Shown here in pieces: positions 14,480 through 22,234 of a stretch of 64,000 nt of DNA. This DNA comes from Sphingomonas qomolangmaensis. GTDB taxonomy: Bacteria > Pseudomonadota > Alphaproteobacteria > Sphingomonadales > Sphingomonadaceae. Made by a program: the position numbers and the translations under genes. The notes under the pieces were generated by a model. That model did not search any database and was not told the origin of the DNA. It worked only from the letters and a program-made list of their open reading frames with translations. The stretch is from contig NZ_CP101740.1 of the NCBI RefSeq assembly GCF_024496245.1, forward strand, positions 434,001-498,000, read 5' to 3'. How positions within the stretch are numbered: position 1 is the stretch's first letter; each line of letters begins with the position of its first letter.

Positions 14480-15669
14480 ATACCGCAGCAAGAACGACGT
14501 ATGATTACGACGTGGTGGTGGTCGGCGGCGGCCCGTCGGGGGCGACCGCCGCGACCGATCTGGCGCGGCTGGGCCGGCGGGTGCTGCTGCTCGATCGCGG
14601 TGGGCGGATCAAGCCGTGCGGCGGCGCGATCCCGCCGCGCGCGATCGAGGATTTCGCGATCCCCGATCATCTGCTGGTGGGCAAGGCGCGCACCGCGCGG
14701 ATGGTCGCGCCCTCGGGCAAGACCGTCGACATGCCCGTCGGCGACGGCTTCGTCGGACTGGTCGATCGCGAGACCTTCGACGAATGGCTGCGCGCGCGCG
14801 CCGCGCTCGCCGGCGCCGAACGCCGCACCGGCACCTTCGAAACCGTCGAGCGCGACGGCGACGGCGCCGCGATCGTCGTCTTCCGCGAAAGCCGCCATGC
14901 CGAGCCGCAACGGGTGCGCGCCGCCAGCGTCATCGGCGCCGACGGCGCGCGATCGGGAGTGGCGCAGGCGACGCTCAAGGGCGAGCGCACGCCGTGCGTG
15001 TTCGCCTATCACGAGATCATCCGGTCGCCCGCCAACGACCCGAGCTTCGACCGCAGCCGCTGCGACGTGATCTACCAGGGGCATTTATCGCCCGATTTCT
15101 ACGCCTGGGTCTTTCCGCACGGCGACACTGCGAGCATCGGGGTGGGCAGCGCCAACAAGGGCTTTCCGTTGCGCGACGCAGTTGCTCGGCTGCGCGCCGA
15201 TAGCGGGCTGAGCGATTGCGAGACGATCCGCTGCGAAGGCGCGCCGATCCCGCTCAAGCCGCTCAAGCGCTGGGACAATGGGCGCGACGTGATCGTCGCG
15301 GGCGACGCCGCGGGGGTGGTCGCGCCGGCGTCGGGCGAGGGCATTTATTACGCGATGGCTTGCGGGCGGTTCGCCGCCGAATCGGTCGACGCGTTCCTCA
15401 CCACCGGCGACGCGCGTGCGCTGAAACAGGCGCGCAAGCGCTTCATGCGCGAACATGGCCGGGTGTTCTGGATCCTCGGGATCATGCAATATTTCTGGTA
15501 CCGCAACGACAAGCGCCGCGAGCGCTTCGTCAAGATGTGCGAGGATCCCGATGTCCAGAAGCTGACCTGGCAGGCCTATATGCACAAGCGGCTGGTACGC
15601 GCCGATCCGATGGCGCACGTGCGAATCTTCTTCAAGGACATGCGCCACCTGTTGGAGTCGGCGACATGA
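14476..15669 (+). CDS. bchP: Geranylgeranyl diphosphate/bacteriochlorophyll reductase BchP
   Basis: The 397-residue flavoprotein reduces the geranylgeranyl tail of bacteriochlorophyll to phytyl. The FAD-binding start VVVVGGGPSGATAA is at about residues 13-26. PCGGAIPPRAIEDF, GADGARS and VAGDAAGVVAPASGEGIYYA are typical of the BchP/ChlP family. The ATG at 14476 overlaps the preceding stop as ATGA; a longer upstream frame reads through the pucC gene in another phase and is not coding. The stop overlaps tspO as ATGA. Length is normal (about 390-400). Confidence 0.96.
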   Translation: MNTAARTTYDYDVVVVGGGPSGATAATDLARLGRRVLLLDRGGRIKPCGGAIPPRAIEDFAIPDHLLVGKARTARMVAPSGKTVDMPVGDGFVGLVDRETFDEWLRARAALAGAERRTGTFETVERDGDGAAIVVFRESRHAEPQRVRAASVIGADGARSGVAQATLKGERTPCVFAYHEIIRSPANDPSFDRSRCDVIYQGHLSPDFYAWVFPHGDTASIGVGSANKGFPLRDAVARLRADSGLSDCETIRCEGAPIPLKPLKRWDNGRDVIVAGDAAGVVAPASGEGIYYAMACGRFAAESVDAFLTTGDARALKQARKRFMREHGRVFWILGIMQYFWYRNDKRRERFVKMCEDPDVQKLTWQAYMHKRLVRADPMAHVRIFFKDMRHLLESAT

Positions 15670-16157
15670 CGACGCTCGGCCGCGCGGGGATATTCCCGGT
15701 CGCGATCGCCGCGGTCGCCGCGACCTTCGTCGCGATCGTCGGTGCGACGATGACCGACCTCGGCCCCTGGTATCGCGGGCTCGCCAAGCCCGATTGGGCT
15801 CCCCCCGACGCGCTGTACGGGGTCGCCTGGACCCTGGTGTTCGCGACCACCGCGCTCGGCAGCGTCACCGCCTGGCGCGCGATCGGCAGCCGCGCCGCCG
15901 CCGACTGGCTGATCGGGCTGTTCGCCTTCAACGGCTTCCTCAACATCCTATGGAGCCTGTTGTTCTTCCGGCTCCAGCGCCCCGATTGGGCGGCAATCGA
16001 GGTGGTCGTGCTCGGCATATCGGTGCTGGGGCTGACGCTGTTCGCCGCGCGATATTCGCGGATGGGGGCGATGCTGTTGCTGCCCTATCTCGGCTGGGTG
16101 CTGCTCGCGGGCGCGCTCAACTGGGAGATCGTGCGGCTCAACGGGCCGTTCGCCTGA
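15666..16157 (+). CDS. tspO: TspO/MBR-family tryptophan-rich sensory protein
   Basis: The 163-residue protein has five membrane segments and TspO hallmarks: WYRGLAKPDWAPPDALYGVAW near residues 38-58 and FNGFLNILWSLLFF near 85-98. TspO binds porphyrins. In Rhodobacter sphaeroides it negatively affects photosynthesis gene expression in response to oxygen, acting through tetrapyrrole efflux or turnover and the AppA/PpsR circuit. It overlaps bchP as ATGA and is thus an integral part of the bchG operon, consistent with coupling tetrapyrrole status to bacteriochlorophyll synthesis. Confidence 0.93.
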   Translation: MTTLGRAGIFPVAIAAVAATFVAIVGATMTDLGPWYRGLAKPDWAPPDALYGVAWTLVFATTALGSVTAWRAIGSRAAADWLIGLFAFNGFLNILWSLLFFRLQRPDWAAIEVVVLGISVLGLTLFAARYSRMGAMLLLPYLGWVLLAGALNWEIVRLNGPFA

Positions 16158-16396
16158 ACGCCTTCTTCGCCAGCGGCCATGCGGTCGATCTGGTGCTGGT
16201 GGTGCTGGCTGCGGAGTTCGCCTGGCTGGTGACGCGCGGCAGTTGGCGCGCGTCGGACGCCGCGTTTCGATTGCTTCCGGGCGCGCTGATGCTGCTGGCG
16301 ACGCGCGGCGCGCTGACCGGCGCGTCATGGCCCTGGATCGCGCTGCCGTTGCTGGCGTCGTTCCCGGTGCATCTGCTCGATCTGAGGCGGCGATAA
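16154..16396 (+). CDS. Small hydrophobic membrane protein, probable CTG start
   Basis: The 80-codon frame begins LNAFFASGHAVDLVLVVLAA and ends with a basic tail LLDLRRR. It has about three hydrophobic segments. No ATG, GTG or TTG lies in frame near the beginning. The CTG at 16154 overlaps the tspO stop as CTGA, matching the ATGA/GTGA overlaps of the preceding genes. The reading frame is open up to the cluster terminator with the GC-rich third positions of real genes. I do not recognise the family. Its position as the last gene of the bacteriochlorophyll operon suggests a membrane role linked to TspO. Alternatively it could be a non-coding trailer. Confidence 0.55.
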   Translation: MNAFFASGHAVDLVLVVLAAEFAWLVTRGSWRASDAAFRLLPGALMLLATRGALTGASWPWIALPLLASFPVHLLDLRRR

Positions 16397-16428
16397 GGCG
16401 GGGACCGCAGCGTCCGCCCCCCACAATA

Positions 16429-16460
16429 AAAAGCCGCCCCGGTCGCCCGGAGCGGCTTTT
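16429..16460. terminator. Bidirectional rho-independent terminator of the photosynthesis cluster
   Basis: AAAAGCCGC (16429-16437) pairs perfectly with GCGGCTTTT (16452-16460) around a 14-base loop. The stem ends in A and T runs, so transcripts from both sides end in U. It lies between the convergent bchG operon and cytochrome c gene. Confidence 0.85.
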
Positions 16461-16476
16461 GGCATGCTAGTTCGCC

Positions 16477-17004
16477 TTATTGCGGCGCGGCGAGATACGC
16501 GATCACGTCAGCGCGCTTCTGTTCGTCGGGAATGCCAGCGAACGCCATCTTGGTGCCGGGCACCACGCGCTGCGGGTTCTCGAGATACTGGAACAGCTTC
16601 TCCTGCGTCCAGGTGATGCCGCTGTTCTTGTTGGCGGGGGTGTAGTTGTAGCCCGCAACCGTACCTGCGGCGCGACCGACGATGCCGGCGAGCGAGGGGC
16701 CGATCTTGTTCACCCCGGCCTCGACCGCATGGCAGGTCTGGCACTGGAGGAACACCGTCTTGCCGCTGGCGGCGTCGCCGGTGAAGCTGGCGAAGGTCGC
16801 GCCGGTTACCGTGGTGGTATCGTCAGCCGCAGGCGCAGTCGCTGCCGGGGCCGCTGCAGGTGCGGCCGCGGTCGTCGCGGTGTTGGTGGCGGGGGCTGCC
16901 GCCTTTTCCTCTGATTCGCCGCCCGAGCAGGCGGCGAGCGTGAGCGCGGTGGTCGCTACGCCCAATGAAAGCCATCCCGTGCGCTTCATCGATCCAAAGT
17001 TCAT
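16477..17004 (-). CDS. Membrane-anchored (lipoprotein) class I cytochrome c
   Basis: The 175-residue precursor has a lipoprotein signal peptide with lipobox LAAC (Cys26), an Ala/Thr/Pro-rich linker (about 33-65) and one cytochrome c domain. The haem motif CQTCH is at 88-92, GYNYTPANK around 119-126, and the axial methionine is Met153 in PGTKMAF. This is the cytochrome c2/c550 type that shuttles electrons in the periplasm. The ATG at 17004 is preceded by AGGAG at good spacing; a second ATG five codons later is possible. It converges on the photosynthesis operon and shares its terminator. It could donate electrons to reaction centres or to a terminal oxidase; the sequence does not decide. Confidence 0.88.
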   Translation of the reverse strand: MNFGSMKRTGWLSLGVATTALTLAACSGGESEEKAAAPATNTATTAAAPAAAPAATAPAADDTTTVTGATFASFTGDAASGKTVFLQCQTCHAVEAGVNKIGPSLAGIVGRAAGTVAGYNYTPANKNSGITWTQEKLFQYLENPQRVVPGTKMAFAGIPDEQKRADVIAYLAAPQ

Positions 17005-17173
17005 TCGCCTGCTCCTAGCCTGTTTAAACGGTACGCTTAACGGTACTCTACATCGGTGCAGTACAACCCGTCGGTTACGATTTGGTGCCGTGGCGGGGCG
17101 CTGCCATCCTATGTCTAGCACCCCTGTGGCAAGCCGCAAGCCGAACCCGTGCAATACGGTCTTTAATACCATG

Positions 17174-17216
17174 GCGATCTTGTCAGATCGCAACGCAGTC
17201 GTAACGTTTGCGATCT
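17174..17216. promoter_or_regulatory. Cluster of three GCGATCT/AGATCGC half-sites
   Basis: GCGATCT (17174-17180) faces AGATCGC (17185-17191) across four bases. The same AGATCGCAA block (17185-17193) forms a 9-base inverted repeat with TTGCGATCT (17208-17216). The array lies 62 bases ahead of the PAS-GGDEF gene and could be an operator or overlapping hairpins. The intergenic stretch 17005-17278 also holds a 12-base tandem repeat (ACGGTACGCTTA then ACGGTACTCTAC, from 17028) ahead of the cytochrome gene. Confidence 0.4.
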
Positions 17217-17278
17217 TATGGACGCCGCATGCAATATGAAACCAGCCGCGCATCGAAGGCAGACAGGCAATTAGCGCG

Positions 17279-18214
17279 ATGCTGATCGAACCGGGGATGA
17301 TCGTCGATCTCGCACCCGACGAAGCGGGGCTGCTGGCGCGCGCGACGCGTATGGCGGGCATCGGTGCATGGCGCTGCGACCTGAACGAGGACCGGATCGC
17401 CTGGACCGAGGGCGTCTATGGCCTGTTCGGCGTCGATCGCGATGCATCGATCGACCGGCGCGACATCATCACGCTGTATGAAGAGGCGTCGCGCGACCAA
17501 TTGGAGCGCGTCCGCACCGACGCGATTGCCCGCCGTGACGGTTTCACAATCGAAGCGCAGATCGTGCGCCCCGATGCCGAGATCCGCTGGATCAGGATCA
17601 GCGCGAAATATGGGGCTATCGCCGGCCAGGCTGGCGAACTTTATGGCTTGAAGCAGGATATCACTGCAGATCGTGCGCGCTGGGAAGCCTTGCGGCAGCG
17701 CGCCGACTATGATTCGCTCACCGGCCTTGCCAGCCGCGGGACTTTCCAGCGCGACTTTCTCGATGTCGCGGCGGTCCCTGGTACGCTGGTGTTGTTTGAC
17801 ATCGATGGCTTCAAGCCGATCAACGATCGCTTCGGCCATGCCGCGGGCGATGCCTGCCTGATCGCGGTCGCGCAGCGGTTGCGCGCGGTATTCGCGGGTG
17901 CCGCGATGGTGGCGCGGATTGGCGGCGACGAATTCGCGGTGGTCACCCGCGGCACCCTTGAGACCGTAGCGCTTCGCGCCGAACAAGCGTTGGGCGAACT
18001 CGCTTTGCCGATCCTCTGGGGGAGCGAGATATTGTCGCTGACCGGATCGGCCGGGTTGGCGTCGCCGGCTATCGACGCGCCGCAAAGCGCCGAAGCGCTG
18101 TTCGTCGCGGCGGACGCGGCACTTTACGCCGGCAAGCGGGCAGGCCGCAATCGCCTGGTAATCGCGCCGCGCGGCAACGGCGGCGACGTGCGTTACGGGC
18201 GTTCGATCCGATAA
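17279..18214 (+). CDS. PAS-GGDEF diguanylate cyclase
   Basis: The 311-residue protein has a PAS domain of the PAS_3 type (about 25-130, with WTEGVYGLFGVD and EIRWIRISAKY) and a GGDEF domain (about 140-300). The active-site loop RIGGDEFAVV has GGDEF at 215-219, and FDIDGFKPINDRFGH is intact, so cyclic di-GMP synthesis is expected. The RxxD inhibitory site five residues before GGDEF is absent (GAAM instead), which predicts no product inhibition there. No membrane segment is evident, so it is probably cytoplasmic. An alternative ATG lies 18 bases downstream. Its 3' end overlaps the convergent DUF1989 gene by 22 bases. The signal sensed by the PAS domain cannot be read from sequence. Confidence 0.9.
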   Translation: MLIEPGMIVDLAPDEAGLLARATRMAGIGAWRCDLNEDRIAWTEGVYGLFGVDRDASIDRRDIITLYEEASRDQLERVRTDAIARRDGFTIEAQIVRPDAEIRWIRISAKYGAIAGQAGELYGLKQDITADRARWEALRQRADYDSLTGLASRGTFQRDFLDVAAVPGTLVLFDIDGFKPINDRFGHAAGDACLIAVAQRLRAVFAGAAMVARIGGDEFAVVTRGTLETVALRAEQALGELALPILWGSEILSLTGSAGLASPAIDAPQSAEALFVAADAALYAGKRAGRNRLVIAPRGNGGDVRYGRSIR

Positions 18215-18786
18215 TGGATCGGCTTGAAGCTGCCGCCGTTCGAATCCTTGGCCGAGCAAGCCGTCAGCCCGACGATCAGGTCGATCTCGGCGCGAAACGC
18301 AATGCGGTCGCCGGCCTTGCTGAGCGGCGGGAGCACCTGCAGCTTGCCCGTTTCGCCATCGACGGGAACGTTCATGAAGCAGTTGAACGCGCTGGGGATA
18401 TGGTCGGGCTCGACGCCATAGGGTTCGAGCGCGGCGGCGAGGTTGCCGAAACACCCGCGATGCGGCGGCTCGTTCTCATAGCATAGCCGGAAGGTGTCGT
18501 AGGAGCAGGGGGTCAGCAGGAAGTCGTGCCGCCCGACGCTGTCGTCGACGATCGTCAGCATCACGTTCGATCGGTTCGAGAAAAGCCGATCGCCGGTAGT
18601 GAGATAGATGCGCTCGGCATAGTCGAAGGTGCGCCCCGACGAGATGACCTCGCCCAGATCGCTGGCATTGAACGCCAGCAGGTCGGACACTTGCTGGCCC
18701 TTGGGGTCGATCACCACCAGAACATCGCCCTTGGCGAGCTTGAACGCGGTGCCGCTGCGTTCGGGAATCTCGATCGTCTCACTCAC
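18193..18786 (-). CDS. DUF1989 (urea-carboxylase-associated / CgdAB-like) family protein
   Basis: The 197-residue protein shows DUF1989 features: KGQQVSDLLAFNASD, SSGRTFDYA, LTTGDRLFSNRSNVML, LTPCSYDTF, and FNCFMNVPVD followed by RAEIDLIVGLTACS. Members next to guanidine carboxylase (UAAP1/2) have been characterised as carboxyguanidine deiminase subunits CgdA/CgdB, acting on guanidine-type carbon-nitrogen bonds. No guanidine carboxylase is present here. The GTG start at 18786 overlaps the stop of the GntA-like gene as GTGA, so the two are one translationally coupled unit. Function is inferred as processing of a guanidino or amidino compound. Which compound is unknown. Confidence 0.8.
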   Translation of the reverse strand: MSETIEIPERSGTAFKLAKGDVLVVIDPKGQQVSDLLAFNASDLGEVISSGRTFDYAERIYLTTGDRLFSNRSNVMLTIVDDSVGRHDFLLTPCSYDTFRLCYENEPPHRGCFGNLAAALEPYGVEPDHIPSAFNCFMNVPVDGETGKLQVLPPLSKAGDRIAFRAEIDLIVGLTACSAKDSNGGSFKPIHYRIERP

Positions 18787-19472
18787 TTCGCGGCATCCCC
18801 GCGATATTCGAAGGGCGGCGCCCATTCGTCGTCAACCACGCGGCCCGAATATTGGCGTGCTTCGCTCACCTCGCCGTGGCGCGACAGCATCGGGTTTCGG
18901 CTGCCCGCCAACGCCTCGTCGCGCACCATGATCTTTTCGCGCATATTTTCATATTGCCCGTCGGCGCGTAGCTTCTCGAACTGATCGTGCAGATTGAACA
19001 CCATCGTCGGCCGCCCGAAGCGCCGCGCCGGGCGACTGGCCTGCGGGTGCAGCCCGACGATAAAGAACGCCTCGCCGCCGAAGCTCAGCGAAAAATGGGG
19101 GTTCGACGGATCGTGGCTGACGCGCCCGTCATATTCTTGGCCGCGCCAGACGTCCTTGTCCGACAGCGACTGGACGCGGCGCCAGAGGGCGGCTTCGAAT
19201 GCGGGTTCGTCGAGGTCGCCGGGCCCGTCGAAGACCACCGCGAAGCTGCGATACAGTCCCGGATCTGCGCGATAGGCAGCAGCGAAACGCAACAGCCCGT
19301 CATGGATGCGGACATCGTCCCACGCGCTGTCGATCGTGTTGCAGGCGAGCACCTCGAGCGTTCCCTTCGCCATCGCCGCCTTGGCGCCGACGCATGGAAA
19401 GGCACGATCCTCGACATGCGCGAAGAGCATTTTTTCTAGCGCATCCTGCGCCTCGTGCTTCCAGTAAAACAT
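18783..19472 (-). CDS. YqcI/YcgG-family, GntA-like haem N-oxygenase
   Basis: The 229-residue product matches the YqcI/YcgG family: RAFPCVGAKAAMAKG near residues 23-37, a DPSNPHFSLSFGGEAFFIVGLHPQASRPARR core and PTMVFNLHDQFEKLRADGQY. GntA, the characterised member from guanitoxin biosynthesis, is a haem-dependent enzyme that N-hydroxylates a cyclic guanidine. The gene is first in a two-gene operon with a DUF1989 protein. It is preceded at 19515-19539 by an EcfG-like promoter and is divergent from a MarR regulator. The rest of the guanitoxin pathway is not in the window, so guanitoxin itself is not suggested. The family call is confident from motifs; the substrate is inference. Confidence 0.8.
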   Translation of the reverse strand: MFYWKHEAQDALEKMLFAHVEDRAFPCVGAKAAMAKGTLEVLACNTIDSAWDDVRIHDGLLRFAAAYRADPGLYRSFAVVFDGPGDLDEPAFEAALWRRVQSLSDKDVWRGQEYDGRVSHDPSNPHFSLSFGGEAFFIVGLHPQASRPARRFGRPTMVFNLHDQFEKLRADGQYENMREKIMVRDEALAGSRNPMLSRHGEVSEARQYSGRVVDDEWAPPFEYRGDAAK

Positions 19473-19514
19473 AGATTAGCTTCGCGCCGTGCCTGTAATA
19501 ATCGGGACCAACAG

Positions 19515-19539
19515 TACGAATGACGCGGCCAGCTGTTCC
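19515..19539 (-). promoter_or_regulatory. EcfG-like general-stress promoter candidate for the GntA-like operon
   Basis: On the minus strand GGAAC (19539-19535) is followed after 16 bases by CGTA (19518-19515). The alphaproteobacterial EcfG consensus is GGAAC-N16/17-CGTT, so one base of the -10 differs. The start codon lies 43 bases downstream. Compare the perfect match at 53276-53300. Confidence 0.4.
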
Positions 19540-19607
19540 CGATCAGCCCTGAGCGGCGTTTCGCAGCGCGGCGTGACGTCGTCGCAAGCCCGCGCTAGCG
19601 TGCCCGC

Positions 19608-20060
19608 ATGAGCAGCCTCCACCTCGACAGTTTCCTTCCCTATCGCCTTTCGATCGCGTCGAACCGCGTGTCGGGCGTGGTCGCGATCACCTACCAGGCG
19701 ATGTTCGGGCTCCGCATCCCCGAATGGCGGCTGGTCGCGGTGCTTGCCGAGGGCGAAGGCGCGACGCAGCAGGCGCTGGGGGCGGCGACGCGGATGGACA
19801 AGGTAACTGTCAGCCGCGCGGCGATCGCGCTTGCCGAGCGCGGGCTGGTCGATCGGCTCCCCAACCCGGGCGACCAGCGATCGCATATCCTGTCGCTGTC
19901 GGCGGCGGGGCGCGCGCTGTACGAACAGGTCGCGCCCAAGGCGATCGAGATGGAGGCCCGCTTGTTCGAGGGCTTCGACGCCGCCGAGCGCCGGCAGCTG
20001 CGCGCCATGCTCGAACGGCTCGAGGCGGCGGCGGCGGCATTGGAGACCGAACGGGGTTGA
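19608..20060 (+). CDS. MarR-family transcriptional regulator
   Basis: The 150-residue protein has the MarR winged helix: [20 protein letters not shown] as recognition region (about 48-67), then [20 protein letters not shown] with the DxR wing motif. N- and C-terminal helices would form the dimer interface. It is divergent from the GntA-like/DUF1989 operon (135 bases between starts) and 77 bases upstream of malate synthase, so it may control either. No ligand can be inferred. ATG at 19608 gives [15 protein letters not shown], a common N-terminus for this subgroup. Confidence 0.88.
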   Translation: MSSLHLDSFLPYRLSIASNRVSGVVAITYQAMFGLRIPEWRLVAVLAEGEGATQQALGAATRMDKVTVSRAAIALAERGLVDRLPNPGDQRSHILSLSAAGRALYEQVAPKAIEMEARLFEGFDAAERRQLRAMLERLEAAAAALETERG

Positions 20061-20137
20061 TCGCGGGCGCGGGGCGTGCTGAACGGGGTGCACCTCCCCG
20101 GGTATTTGCCCAGCATTGCCACAACGAGGAGTCTGCC

Positions 20138-22234
20138 ATGTCCCCCACCGATCGCGCCGGATTGATCGTCGCCCCCCAGCTTGCGGCGTTCGTCGACCAA
20201 TCGGTGTTGCCCGGGCTCGGCATCGATGCGCAGGGCTATTGGCAGGGCGTCGCGGCGATCTTCGCGCGCTTCGCCCCGCGCAACCGTGCGCTGCTGGCGG
20301 TGCGCGACGAATTGCAGGCAAAGGTCGACGCCTGGCACGACGCGAATCGCGGCGGCCCGATCGACCCTGCCGCCTATCAGGCGTTCCTGCGCGAGATCGG
20401 CTATCTGGTCGACGAGCCTGCGCCCTTCACGATCGGCACGACCAAGGTCGATCCCGAGATCGCGCTGCTCGCGGGGCCGCAACTGGTGGTGCCGGTGCTC
20501 AACGCGCGCTTCGTCCTCAACGCCGCCAATGCGCGCTGGGGCAGCCTGTACGATGCGCTCTACGGCACCGATGCGCTGCCGGGCAGCCCGAGTGCGGCAG
20601 GCTATGACGCCGAGCGCGGCGCGCAGGTGATCGCCCGCGCGCGTGCGTTCCTCGATCAGGCGGTGCCGCTCGCCAGCGGTAGCTGGGTCGGTTTCACCAC
20701 CGGGCTGCTCGATCTTGCCGACCCGAGCCAGTTCGTCGGGCACAACGGCGCGAACCTGCTGTTCGTCCATCACGGCCTGCATATCGAAGTCGTGATCGAC
20801 CGCGATCACCCGATCGGCGCTGCCGACCCGGCTGGGATCGCCGATGTCCTGATGGAATCGGCGCTGACGACGATCGTCGATCTCGAGGATTCGATCGCCG
20901 CGGTCGATGCCGACGACAAGGTCGCGGCCTATGCCAATTGGCTGGGGCTGATGCGCGGCGATCTGTCCGAGACCTTCGCCAAGCAGGGCGAGATGCTCAC
21001 CCGAACGCTCAACCCCGATCGCAGCTACGCGATCGCCGATGGTCGCGAGGTGGTGCTGCCGGGCAGGGCGGTGCTGTTCGTGCGCAATGTCGGCCATCTG
21101 ATGACCACGCCCGCGGTGCTGCTGCCCGATGGCAGCGAAGCGCCCGAGGGCATTCTCGATGCGATCCTGACCGCTACGATCGCGCTGTACGACCTGCGCG
21201 GGCTCAGCCGCTATCGTAACAGCCGCACCGGATCGGTCTATATCGTCAAACCCAAGATGCACGGCCCCGCCGAATGCGCCTTCACCAACGACCTGTTCGA
21301 CGCGGTCGAGGATCTGCTGGGGCTCGATCGCCACACGATCAAGGTGGGGGTGATGGACGAGGAGCGCCGCACCTCGGCCAATCTCGCCGCCTGCATCGAA
21401 GCGGTGCGCGACCGGATCGTGTTCATCAATACCGGCTTCCTCGACCGCACCGGCGACGAGATCCACACCGCGATGCACGCCGGGCCGATGGTGCCCAAGG
21501 GGGAGATGAAGGGCAGCGGCTGGATCAAGGCGTATGAGGATCGCAACGTGCTGATCGGGCTGGCGGCTGGGTTCGCGGGGCGCGCGCAGATCGGCAAGGG
21601 GATGTGGGCCGCACCCGATCGGATGGCCGACATGCTCGAACAGAAGATCGCGCACCCGATGACCGGCGCGAACACCGCCTGGGTGCCGTCGCCTACCGCG
21701 GCGACGCTCCATGCGCTGCATTACCATAAGGTCGATGTCGCTGCTCGGCGCGCAGCGCGCGCCGCCGAGCCGATCCCGCCGCTCGCCGATCTGCTGACCA
21801 TCCCCCTGGCGCTGGGCCGCAACTGGACGCCGCTGGAAGTTGCGCGCGAGCTCGACAATAACGCGCAGGGCATTCTCGGCTATGTCGTGCGCTGGGTCGA
21901 CCAGGGGGTTGGGTGTTCGAAGGTGCCCGATATCGACGATGTGGGGCTGATGGAGGACCGCGCGACGCTGCGGATCAGTTCGCAATTGCTCGCCAACTGG
22001 CTCGCGCACGGCATCGCGACCGAGGCCGAGGTTGATGCCGCGCTCAGGCGGATGGCGGCGAAGGTCGATGCGCAGAACGCCGGTGATCCGCACTACCGTC
22101 CGATGGCCGGGCGCGAGGACGAGTCGCTCGCCTATCGGGCGGCGCGTGCGCTGGTGTTCGAGGGCGCGGCGCAGCCCAATGGCTATACCGAGCCGCTGCT
22201 CCATCGCTTCCGCCATCAGGCGAAGGCGCGCTGA
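20138..22234 (+). CDS. glcB: Malate synthase G
   Basis: The 698-residue enzyme condenses glyoxylate with acetyl-CoA to malate, in the glyoxylate shunt and glycolate use. Family blocks include [76 protein letters not shown] and the catalytic-region [19 protein letters not shown]. The ATG at 20138 follows the ribosome-binding site GAGGA at good spacing; the open frame extends upstream only as a shadow of the marR gene. Length is close to the family's usual 720. The isocitrate lyase partner is not here. The stop abuts the convergent yihY gene. Confidence 0.96.
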   Translation: MSPTDRAGLIVAPQLAAFVDQSVLPGLGIDAQGYWQGVAAIFARFAPRNRALLAVRDELQAKVDAWHDANRGGPIDPAAYQAFLREIGYLVDEPAPFTIGTTKVDPEIALLAGPQLVVPVLNARFVLNAANARWGSLYDALYGTDALPGSPSAAGYDAERGAQVIARARAFLDQAVPLASGSWVGFTTGLLDLADPSQFVGHNGANLLFVHHGLHIEVVIDRDHPIGAADPAGIADVLMESALTTIVDLEDSIAAVDADDKVAAYANWLGLMRGDLSETFAKQGEMLTRTLNPDRSYAIADGREVVLPGRAVLFVRNVGHLMTTPAVLLPDGSEAPEGILDAILTATIALYDLRGLSRYRNSRTGSVYIVKPKMHGPAECAFTNDLFDAVEDLLGLDRHTIKVGVMDEERRTSANLAACIEAVRDRIVFINTGFLDRTGDEIHTAMHAGPMVPKGEMKGSGWIKAYEDRNVLIGLAAGFAGRAQIGKGMWAAPDRMADMLEQKIAHPMTGANTAWVPSPTAATLHALHYHKVDVAARRAARAAEPIPPLADLLTIPLALGRNWTPLEVARELDNNAQGILGYVVRWVDQGVGCSKVPDIDDVGLMEDRATLRISSQLLANWLAHGIATEAEVDAALRRMAAKVDAQNAGDPHYRPMAGREDESLAYRAARALVFEGAAQPNGYTEPLLHRFRHQAKAR

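Noticed and set aside
16477..17004. Cytochrome c as the reaction-centre subunit PufC
   Set aside because: PufC has four haem sites; this protein has a single CXXCH.
18783..19472. Guanitoxin biosynthesis cluster
   Set aside because: Only a GntA-like protein is present; no GntB, C, D, E, F, G, I or J homologue is visible nearby.
19691..22216. An 841-codon open frame on the minus strand opposite malate synthase G
   Set aside because: Same GC shadow effect. The plus strand encodes an unmistakable GlcB.
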